Source of the DNA: Acetobacteraceae bacterium
Lineage (GTDB): Bacteria; Pseudomonadota; Alphaproteobacteria; Acetobacterales; Acetobacteraceae
DNA length: 21,023 bases
Assembly (NCBI GenBank): GCA_947478535.1
Contig: CANJXD010000031.1
Location: forward strand, 1-21,023
Reading direction: 5' to 3'
The position numbers were made by a program, and so were the translations under genes. Numbering within the stretch: the stretch's first letter is position 1; each line of letters begins with the position of its first letter. Shown piece by piece: positions 7,549 to 13,011 of the stretch. Below the pieces are notes generated by a model, which ran no database searches, was not told the origin of the DNA, and was given only the letters and a program-made list of their open reading frames with translations.

Positions 7549-8034
7549 TCAGAGCGCGGCCAGGATAGCCTCGGCCTTCGAGACCTCGAAGGCGCCGGCG
7601 GCTTCGACGGCGACATGCGTCGCCTTGCCGTCCTTGGCGATCAGGGCGAAGCGCTGGCAGCGCAGGCCGAGGCCGCGCGCCGTCAGGTCCAGTTCCAGGC
7701 CAAGCGCCTTGGTGAAGGCGGCGGAGCCATCGGCCAGCATGACGACCTGGTCCGTGATGCCCTGATCCTTGGCCCAGGCGCCCATCACGAAGGCGTCGTT
7801 GACCGACATGCAGGCGATGACATCGACGCCCTTGGCCTTCAGCGCCGCGGCGTTGGTCACGAAGCCGGGCAGGTGCTTGGCGGAGCAGGTGGGGGTGAAG
7901 GCGCCGGGCACGCCGAACAGGGCGACGGTCTTGCCCTTGAACAGCTCCGCCAGATCGACCTCCTTCGGGCCTTCGGCGGTTGCCTGCATCAGCTTCATGG
8001 CGGGAATGGCGTCACCAACCTGGATCGTCATCAT
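7549..8034 (-). CDS. Peroxiredoxin, Prx5/type II family
   Basis: Thiol peroxidase of the Prx5/PrxII family that reduces H2O2 and organic hydroperoxides with glutaredoxin or thioredoxin. The active site is PGAFTPTC with peroxidatic Cys50, preceded by VALFGV. A second cysteine, Cys75, lies in the segment CMSVND, as in plant and bacterial type II enzymes. A third occurs in LGLRCQRFAL. The length of 161 is typical. The frame is open far upstream, through a 12-bp repeat that would add Met-Asp-Ala-Pro repeats. I chose ATG 8034 because a purine-rich GAGGGAGAG ribosome binding site lies at 8038-8046. ATG 8031 is equally possible. It is divergent from yqgE. Confidence 0.9.
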   Translation of the reverse strand: MMTIQVGDAIPAMKLMQATAEGPKEVDLAELFKGKTVALFGVPGAFTPTCSAKHLPGFVTNAAALKAKGVDVIACMSVNDAFVMGAWAKDQGITDQVVMLADGSAAFTKALGLELDLTARGLGLRCQRFALIAKDGKATHVAVEAAGAFEVSKAEAILAAL

Positions 8035-8080
8035 GGTCTCTCCCTCGGGGTCAGGCTTGATTAGGGCAATTCGCCCCTCG

Positions 8081-8128
8081 GCGTCCATTGGGGCGTCCAT
8101 TGGGGCGTCCACCGGGGCGTCCATCGGG
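8081..8128. repeat. 12-bp tandem repeat, four copies
   Basis: GCGTCCATTGGG at 8081-8092 is repeated exactly at 8093-8104 and with small changes at 8105-8116 and 8117-8128. It lies in the 153-bp gap between the divergent peroxiredoxin and yqgE genes. On the - strand it stays in frame with the peroxiredoxin and would encode MDAP/VDAP repeats, so it could be part of a rare N-terminal extension or a length-variable spacer. Confidence 0.8.
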
Positions 8129-8187
8129 TGCTTCCCCCAAACCGACGCTTGCGGGCCGGCGGGCGTGGCGCCATGTTTTGTCCGACC

Positions 8188-8859
8188 ATGGCACGCCGCA
8201 CGCCTCCCCCCTCTCGTCGTCCCGCCCGTCTCACCGGCCCTGGCGCCGGTGCGCCCAGCGCCACCCCTGGCGTCGGTGCGCCCAGCGCCGCCCCTGGCGT
8301 CGAGGCAGGCTACCTCTCCGGACAGTTGCTCATCGCCATGCCGGGCATGCAGGACCCGCGCTTCGCCCGTAGTGTCATCTGCCTCTGTGCCCATTCCGAG
8401 GAAGGGGCGATGGGGCTGGTGCTGAACAAGCCGCTGGAAGGCCTGTCCTTCGACGATCTGCTGAAGCAGCTCAGCCTGGACGAAACCCCGCCGCAGCGCC
8501 GCATCCGCTTGATGGCTGGCGGGCCGGTCGAAGGCACGCGCGGTTTCGTGCTGCACACCGCGGAATGGGAGACGGAGGGCAGCCTGAAGGTCACCCCGGA
8601 TATCGCCCTGACCGCCAGCCTCGATATCCTGAAGGCCATCGCCGAGGGCGGCGGCCCGCGCCAGGGGGTGCTGGCGCTCGGCTATGCCGGGTGGGGGCCG
8701 GGGCAGTTGGAAAGCGAGATCCAGGCGAATGCCTGGCTGAACGTCCCGGCGGATGAGGCGCTGCTGTTCGGCGGCACCCCCGACCAGCTCTGGCGCCAGG
8801 CGCTGGGCAAGCTGCATGTGGACCCGGCCCTGCTTTCCGGCGTTGCCGGCAGGGCCTGA
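8188..8859 (+). CDS. yqgE: YqgE/AlgH family protein
   Basis: Member of the YqgE/AlgH (DUF179) family, small soluble proteins of uncertain biochemical role; the AlgH name derives from alginate regulation in Pseudomonas. The conserved domain starts at [14 protein letters not shown] (about 41-54). It continues with [13 protein letters not shown] and the C-terminal [16 protein letters not shown] region, ending [11 protein letters not shown]. From ATG 8188 the protein has 223 residues, about 35-40 more than usual. The excess is an N-terminal Pro/Ala/Gly-rich tail containing a duplicated 9-residue unit. No Shine-Dalgarno precedes ATG 8188 or the alternative ATG 8173, so the start is uncertain. It could be leaderless, or could start later inside the tail. 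Confidence 0.85.
   Translation: MARRTPPPSRRPARLTGPGAGAPSATPGVGAPSAAPGVEAGYLSGQLLIAMPGMQDPRFARSVICLCAHSEEGAMGLVLNKPLEGLSFDDLLKQLSLDETPPQRRIRLMAGGPVEGTRGFVLHTAEWETEGSLKVTPDIALTASLDILKAIAEGGGPRQGVLALGYAGWGPGQLESEIQANAWLNVPADEALLFGGTPDQLWRQALGKLHVDPALLSGVAGRA
8248..8301. repeat. 27-bp tandem duplication inside yqgE
   Basis: A 27-bp unit at 8248-8274 is repeated at 8275-8301 with a single mismatch. It encodes two copies of GAPSAxPGV in the low-complexity N-terminal tail of YqgE, before the conserved domain. It looks like a recent slippage product and does not touch the fold. Confidence 0.8.
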
Positions 8860-8958
8860 GGATTTTTTGAGGCCCTCAGGCGCCGGGCGGCCGCCTCCGC
8901 GGCCTTGGCTCGCCGCATGGGCGGCGGGCGCCGTTCGGCGCCTCGGCCCTGCGGGCCG
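8854..8958. repeat. Cluster of perfect GC-rich hairpins after yqgE
   Basis: Five perfect stems follow one another. GCCTGAGG/CCTCAGGC (8854-8861 with 8874-8881) overlaps the yqgE stop and has a T6 run in its loop. GGCCGC/GCGGCC spans 8889-8904, CGCCGC/GCGGCG 8911-8926, GGCGCC/GGCGCC 8927-8942 and CGGCCC/GGGCCG 8944-8958. Loops of the last four are 3-4 nt. The arrangement resembles REP/BIME-type palindromic elements. The first stem may help terminate or stabilise the yqgE transcript. Confidence 0.6.
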
Positions 8959-9163
8959 GACTGGTTTTCTTGCCCGCAGGCGCCGGGCGACCGCATCCGC
9001 AGCCTTGTCTGCGCGCCGACGTGCAGTGGCGTGGGTTGGGCGGTGGGTCTGCGCGCGGTCGCCCTTGGCGGCTGGCCCGTTGTCTCGGGTGCGGGATGTT
9101 GCTTCGATCAGGCTGGAGGGGCTGTTAACCCTTCCGCCCTTGCCCGGTGCGGTGGGCCGGCGC
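8860..9163. other. Non-coding 304-bp gap between yqgE and mutL
   Basis: The gap holds the hairpin cluster and two copies of a ~46-bp direct repeat at exactly 100-bp spacing. Beyond 9011 I see only GC-rich sequence with a short AT-richer patch around GTTAAC (9124-9129). A TTGCTT at 9099-9104 lies 19 bp before it and could be a weak mutL promoter, but the match is poor. Reading frames through the gap on both strands are Arg/Ala-rich and unlike proteins. Confidence 0.5.
8865..9010. repeat. Direct repeat of ~46 bp at exact 100-bp period
   Basis: The segment 8865-8910 recurs at 8965-9010. The 34-bp core (8877-8910 against 8977-9010) matches at 30 positions, beginning CAGGCGCCGGGCG in both copies, and both are preceded by a T-rich stretch and GCCC. 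The second copy has lost the perfect hairpin of the first. No open reading frame explains the conservation. Confidence 0.65.
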
Positions 9164-11029
9164 ATGTCATCGTACATGGCCCTTCCCACCCGGATTCGCC
9201 TGCTGTCGGAGACCACCGCCAACCGCATCGCGGCCGGCGAGGTGGTCGAGCGTCCGGCGGCGGCAGTGAAGGAACTCGTCGAGAACGCGCTCGACGCCGG
9301 CGCCACCCGCATCACCGTCCAGCTCGAGGAAGGCGGCATCGGCCGCATCCTGGTGGAGGATGATGGCAGTGGCATGGGGCCGGAGGATCTGGCCCTGGCG
9401 GTGGACCGCCACGCCACCTCCAAGCTGCCGGATGAAGGCACGCTGTTCCGCATCGCCACCCTCGGCTTCCGGGGCGAGGCGCTGCCCTCCATCGGCGCGG
9501 TGGCACGGCTCACTCTCACCTCTCGTGTGGCGGAGGGCGCGGCGCATGCCATCACGGTGGAGGGCGGGCGCAAGGGCGCCGTGATGCCCGCCGCCGGGGC
9601 GCCCGGCACGCGGGTCGAGGTGCGGGACCTGTTCTATGCGACGCCGGCGCGGCGCGAATTCCTGCGCTCCCCGCGCACCGAGGCGGAGGCCGCGGTGACG
9701 GCGGTGGAGCGCCTTGCCATGGCCTGGCCGGAGGTGGCCTTCCGGGTCGAGGTGGATGGCAGGCTGGCGCTGTCCTTGCCCAGTGCCGACCGGGCGGGGC
9801 GGATCGCCGCGCTGCTGGGCGGGGATTTCGCCGGCGCCGCCATCGACCTGGAGGCGGCGCGGGATGGCGTGATGCTCAGCGGGCTCGCCGGCATGCCGAC
9901 GCATCACCGCGCAACGGGCGAGGCCCAGCATCTGGTGGTGAACCGCCGCCCGGTGCGGGACCCGCTGCTGCGCACGGCGCTGCGTGTCGCCTATCGGGAC
10001 ATGGTGCCGGTGCGGCGCTTCCCGGCTGCGGCGCTGTTTCTCGATGTGCCGCCGGAAGCGGTCGATGTGAACGTCCACCCCATGAAGACGGAACTGCGGT
10101 TCCGGGACCCGGATGGGGTGCGGGGGCTGATGATTTCCGCCCTGCGCCGCGCGCTGGCCGTGGGGGCCAGCGGGGCGGCACCGGATGGGCTCGCGCGGGA
10201 ATTGGCGCCAAGGGAACTGGACCCAAGGGAACTGGAGCCTGGGGAGGTCTCGCCCGTTGCGGTGCCGTCCTATGTCGCGGTGTCCGAAAGCCCTGGCGGC
10301 TTCGCCGAGGGGCCCGTGCCGGTCTTCCAGGGCTGGCGCCCTCCCCCTGGGCCCCTGCCGCAGCGGCCGCGCCCGCCTTCCCTGCCACTGTCCTTCGGCC
10401 AGCCGCCCCCGGTGGTGCCGCCGCCGATTCAGGACCTGCCGCCGGAAGGGCCGCTCGGCCGGCCGCTGGCGCAGATCATGGAGACCTATATCCTCGCAGA
10501 GGCGCCGGATGGCGCGCTGGTGCTTGTGGACCAGCACGCCGCGCATGAACGACTGACGCATGAGGCGCTGCGCGCCCAGCTTGTCGATGGCGGTGTGCGA
10601 TCCCCGCCGCTGCGGCGGCCGGCGGTGGTCGATATGCCGTCCCGCGACGTGGCGCGGCTGCTCGACCGCGCGGCGGACCTGTCCCGCCTCGGGCTGGAGA
10701 TCGAGGGCTTCGGGCCCGGCGCCGTGCTGGTGCGTGCCCTGCCGGCCCTGCTCGGCGCGCCGGAGCCCGCGCCCCTGCTGCGCGACCTCGCCGCCGAACT
10801 CGCGGAGATGGAGGAAGCGGTGGCGCTGGAACAGCGCCTGGATGCGGCGGTGGCGCGGCTCGCCTGCCATGGTTCGATCCGCGCCGGGCGGCGGCTGACA
10901 GGGGCGGAAATGGCCGCCTTGCTCCGCCAGATGGAAGCGACGCCGCGCGCCGCCACCTGTTCGCATGGCCGCCCCACCGTGCTGCGGCTGGGCCAGGCGG
11001 AGCTCGAAAAACTTTTCGGGCGGCGATGA
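9164..11029 (+). CDS. mutL: DNA mismatch repair protein MutL with endonuclease motif
   Basis: GHKL ATPase that links MutS mismatch recognition to strand incision. N-terminal ATPase motifs are ENALDAGA, DDGSGM, HATSK and GFRGEALPSIG. The transducer domain includes VNRRPVRDPLL and VDVNVHPMKTELRF. A Pro-rich linker (about 340-440) separates the C-terminal dimerisation domain. That domain carries DQHA-x2-E-x4-E (Asp456 to Glu467), ACHGSIRAG and CSHGRPT, the signatures of nuclease-active MutL proteins in organisms that lack MutH. The length of 621 is normal. I chose ATG 9164, with GGTGGG at 9151-9156; ATG 9176 is close behind. The linker contains a 15-bp tandem repeat. The BLUF gene follows after 42 bp. 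Confidence 0.95.
   Translation: MSSYMALPTRIRLLSETTANRIAAGEVVERPAAAVKELVENALDAGATRITVQLEEGGIGRILVEDDGSGMGPEDLALAVDRHATSKLPDEGTLFRIATLGFRGEALPSIGAVARLTLTSRVAEGAAHAITVEGGRKGAVMPAAGAPGTRVEVRDLFYATPARREFLRSPRTEAEAAVTAVERLAMAWPEVAFRVEVDGRLALSLPSADRAGRIAALLGGDFAGAAIDLEAARDGVMLSGLAGMPTHHRATGEAQHLVVNRRPVRDPLLRTALRVAYRDMVPVRRFPAAALFLDVPPEAVDVNVHPMKTELRFRDPDGVRGLMISALRRALAVGASGAAPDGLARELAPRELDPRELEPGEVSPVAVPSYVAVSESPGGFAEGPVPVFQGWRPPPGPLPQRPRPPSLPLSFGQPPPVVPPPIQDLPPEGPLGRPLAQIMETYILAEAPDGALVLVDQHAAHERLTHEALRAQLVDGGVRSPPLRRPAVVDMPSRDVARLLDRAADLSRLGLEIEGFGPGAVLVRALPALLGAPEPAPLLRDLAAELAEMEEAVALEQRLDAAVARLACHGSIRAGRRLTGAEMAALLRQMEATPRAATCSHGRPTVLRLGQAELEKLFGRR
10197..10241. repeat. 15-bp tandem repeat in the MutL linker
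   Basis: Three units beginning GGGAA(T/C)TGG lie at 10197-10211, 10212-10226 and 10227-10241, with a degenerate fourth. They encode three RELxP pentapeptides (about residues 345-359) in the disordered linker, where length changes are tolerated. Confidence 0.75.
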
Positions 11030-11037
11030 ACCAGGGC

Positions 11038-11046
11038 TGCTACAAT
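11038..11046 (+). promoter_or_regulatory. Extended -10 promoter candidate for the BLUF gene
   Basis: TGCTACAAT matches the extended -10 form TGnTATAAT with one mismatch. It lies 26 bp before the BLUF start codon and 9 bp after the mutL stop, in a locally AT-richer patch. No -35 element is visible at 16-18 bp, which an extended -10 does not strictly need. It would give the BLUF gene its own short-leader transcript. Confidence 0.4.
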
Positions 11047-11071
11047 GTGAGAGTCACGGAGGAGCGCCGCC

Positions 11072-11476
11072 ATGCGCCTCATGCAATTGATCTACGCCTC
11101 CCGCCCCTTCGGATTCGGGGCGGACATGCTGGATGACATCCTGCTCTCGGCCCGCCGCCGCAACCGGGAGGCCGGGATCACCGGCGCGCTGATCTGCCGG
11201 GCCGACATGTTCCTGCAAATGCTGGAAGGCCCGCGGCTGGCCGTCGGCGCGACCTTCGGGCGCATCATCCGCGATGATCGGCACCAGGAGGTGTCCCTGC
11301 TCTGGGCCGGCGATGCGCCGTTCCGCAGCTTTCCCGACTGGGACATGCTGGAAGACCCCGCGCGGCCCTGGATGTGGACGCGGGAGGAAGTGCGCGCTGG
11401 CGCCGCGCTGAAGGCCTCGGCCGAGGATGCGCGGCTCATATTCGCGCGGATCGCGGCGGAACCGCAGGTGGCATGA
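11072..11476 (+). CDS. Single-domain BLUF blue-light photoreceptor
   Basis: BLUF domain protein that binds FAD and senses blue light, 134 residues with no attached output domain. Key residues fit the family: Tyr8 in LIYASR, Asn31 in the NREAGITGAL segment, the light-switch Gln49 in FLQMLEG, and Trp90/Met92 in FPDWDM, matching the Trp/Met pair of AppA. A strong ribosome binding site, GGAGGAG (11058-11064), stands 7 nt before ATG 11072. Short BLUF proteins usually act by binding a partner such as a response regulator, cyclase or repressor, or influence c-di-GMP or motility. No partner is evident next door. It is downstream of mutL and convergent with the catabolic operon. Confidence 0.93.
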   Translation: MRLMQLIYASRPFGFGADMLDDILLSARRRNREAGITGALICRADMFLQMLEGPRLAVGATFGRIIRDDRHQEVSLLWAGDAPFRSFPDWDMLEDPARPWMWTREEVRAGAALKASAEDARLIFARIAAEPQVA

Positions 11477-11520
11477 TCTAGAGCACGCTGCGTTCGCTTG
11501 AACGCAGCTCGTGCTCTAGA
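11477..11520. terminator. Long palindrome directly after the BLUF stop
   Basis: TCTAGAGCACG pairs perfectly with CGTGCTCTAGA (11477-11487 with 11510-11520). Inside, CTGCGTTC pairs with GAACGCAG (11488-11495 with 11500-11507), with a GCTT loop and a 2-nt bulge. The 19-bp stem begins at the base after the TGA. Without a T-tract it is not a classic terminator, but its position between converging genes fits a bidirectional one. It shares the TCTAGAGCA and GCGTTC blocks with the neighbouring palindrome. Confidence 0.65.
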
Positions 11521-11531
11521 AGTTATTGAAT

Positions 11532-11583
11532 CTAGAGCAAGAAATGCGTTCAGATGATTCCATCTGAACGCATATTGCTTTAG
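11532..11583. terminator. Second related palindrome overlapping the DUF1185 stop codon
   Basis: ATGCGTTCAGATG (11544-11556), loop ATTC and CATCTGAACGCAT (11561-11573) form a perfect 13-bp stem. Outside a small internal loop, CTAGAGCAA (11532-11540) pairs with TTGCTTTAG (11575-11583) with one wobble or mismatch. The outer arm contains the TAA stop of the DUF1185 gene. It is probably the terminator of the catabolic operon, and it resembles dispersed palindromic intergenic repeats of alphaproteobacteria. Confidence 0.65.
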
Positions 11584-12167
11584 CGCTGGCCGTCCCAGAG
11601 GCTGATCTCGGACTGCGCCAGCCCGCCGACCCTCGCATGCGGGCGGCCGCCCGTGGTCATCGCCAGGGCGAACAGAATCTCCTCCGGCTTTGGGCCGTCC
11701 GGCACGACGCAGGTGATGCCGTCGAAATGGCTGCGGACATAGGCCGCGTTGCGGTGGTGGATCGGCAGGTCCAGCATCGCGCCCATCGGGCCGAGCTTGG
11801 TCATCGACGGCACGATGGACAGCGCCTTGCCGAGCAGGCCGCGCATCGCATAGCCGCCGGCGACATGCCACAGCGCGCCGTGCTCCAATTCCCCGGCGCT
11901 GCCGACCAGGCCGCCCTTGCCATAGGCCTCGATGCGATCGGGGTCGCCGCCGAGGCCGGCCAGCAGCTTTTCCGCGACCATCAGGCCGACCGGCTTCATC
12001 GCCTCCATCATCCACATCAGATCCGCCTCGTGACGCCCGGCGAAGGGGTTGCGGAGGATGACGGCGCACCAGCCCTTCAGCACCGGCCGATCGAGCGGCG
12101 GGCCGCCATCATGGCGCACCTCCTCGACGCAGAGCACGGTCTTGCGGATGTCGATATCCCGTATCAT
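11580..12167 (-). CDS. DUF1185 / 'amino acid synthesis' family protein (PF06684)
   Basis: Last gene of the catabolic operon, 195 residues, soluble. The sequence has the look of the DUF1185 (AA_synth) family: IRKTVLCVEEVRHDGG at the start, then AVILRNPFAG, the glycine-rich GKGGLVGSAGELEHGALWH in the middle, and AMTTGGRPHARVGGL near the end. The family name is historical and proves no role in amino acid synthesis; the biochemical function is unknown to me. ATG 12167 overlaps the TGA of the UPF0280 gene, so it is translationally coupled and very likely part of the same pathway. Conserved His, Glu and Asp in the glycine-rich part suggest an enzyme or metabolite-binding protein, which is inference. 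Confidence 0.78.
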   Translation of the reverse strand: MIRDIDIRKTVLCVEEVRHDGGPPLDRPVLKGWCAVILRNPFAGRHEADLMWMMEAMKPVGLMVAEKLLAGLGGDPDRIEAYGKGGLVGSAGELEHGALWHVAGGYAMRGLLGKALSIVPSMTKLGPMGAMLDLPIHHRNAAYVRSHFDGITCVVPDGPKPEEILFALAMTTGGRPHARVGGLAQSEISLWDGQR

Positions 12168-13006
12168 GCGGCGCGCTCCAGCCCTTCGGCTCCGATGATG
12201 CGGGCGCTGCCGTGCAGGCGCAACGCGGCGGCGTGGATCAACCCGGCCTGGCGGCAGGCCGCGGCGCAAGCGGCGCCACGATCCAGCGCGAGCGCGACCT
12301 CCGCCGCCGCGAGCGGGCCGACGCCGGTGGTGACCAGGCGCTGTCCGAGATCGCTGTCGGGGTCGAGCGTCTCCGCAGGCGCACGGCGGATGGCGGGGCT
12401 GTCGAGGTCGATGGCATTGGCGATGATCGTGGCCGCCGCATCGGCGGCGGCGGCATCGGCCGCCAGCACGGTTACGGCATCGGCGATGCCGAGCGAGAAC
12501 GACCGGCCATGCCGGCCGGAGGTCGCGACCCCGCCGATGCCGGTCCCCCCCACGATGCGCAGCGCACCGTCGAAGGGCGTGCCGGGGATGGGAAAGGCCG
12601 CGAGGCCGATGGCGAGGGTCTCGCCGGGCAGGACATGCACGGCGATATCGCCGCCATCGTTGACGAAGGCGCGCGCCAGGCCGGGGGCGGCGGCGAGCAT
12701 CGCGGCGAGCAACTCATCCGCCACGGCGCCGGCGACGGCGGCCATCGCCGTGATGAAATGGCCGCGCGCGGCGAAGGGCAGGCAGGCCGCCTGCATCCGG
12801 CGAGCGACGCCGCCCGCGGCGGCCGGCGCGGGCAGGGGGCGGCGCAGCAGCGGCAATTCGGCGACGAGATCGGGCAGGATGCTGACGAAGCGCGCCGCCG
12901 CCGCCTGTTCCGCCCGCGCGACGCCTTCCCCCCAGCCGCGCAGCACGACATCGATCGGGCCCTGGTGGAGGTGCAGGGCGCCGCTGTCGAGGCGTTGCGC
13001 CTGCAT
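12164..13006 (-). CDS. UPF0280 family protein, ApbE-like
   Basis: 280-residue protein resembling the UPF0280 family, which is distantly related to ApbE, the Mg-dependent FAD:protein FMN transferase. ApbE-like features are VNDGGDIAVHV (115-125), ATSGRHGRSF (161-170) and a C-terminal Ala-rich ADAxxT-type helix (about 184-193). The canonical HxxDPxTG segment, which should follow ATSG, is missing: SFSLGIADAVTV follows directly. A normal flavinylation mechanism is therefore uncertain. It sits 5 bp after the 6-hydroxynicotinate reductase homologue. The characterised E. barkeri relative of that enzyme carries covalent flavin, so a flavin-insertion role is attractive but unproven. A short ATG at 13006 is the only good start. 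Confidence 0.75.
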   Translation of the reverse strand: MQAQRLDSGALHLHQGPIDVVLRGWGEGVARAEQAAAARFVSILPDLVAELPLLRRPLPAPAAAGGVARRMQAACLPFAARGHFITAMAAVAGAVADELLAAMLAAAPGLARAFVNDGGDIAVHVLPGETLAIGLAAFPIPGTPFDGALRIVGGTGIGGVATSGRHGRSFSLGIADAVTVLAADAAAADAAATIIANAIDLDSPAIRRAPAETLDPDSDLGQRLVTTGVGPLAAAEVALALDRGAACAAACRQAGLIHAAALRLHGSARIIGAEGLERAA

Positions 13007-13011
13007 CGGCG

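Noticed and set aside
8061..8301. CRISPR-like array from the clustered short repeats around yqgE
   Set aside because: Units are 12 and 27 bp in direct tandem without unique spacers, and the second set is coding. They are simple tandem repeats.
7549..9609. Continuous 686-codon - strand frame containing the peroxiredoxin
   Set aside because: Only the last 161 codons look like protein. The upstream part is antisense to yqgE and mutL and is low-complexity Arg/Pro/Ala sequence; a good ribosome binding site supports the start at 8034.
9167..10966. 599-codon - strand frame opposite mutL
   Set aside because: His/Arg/Gln-rich composition without motifs, entirely within the well-supported mutL gene.
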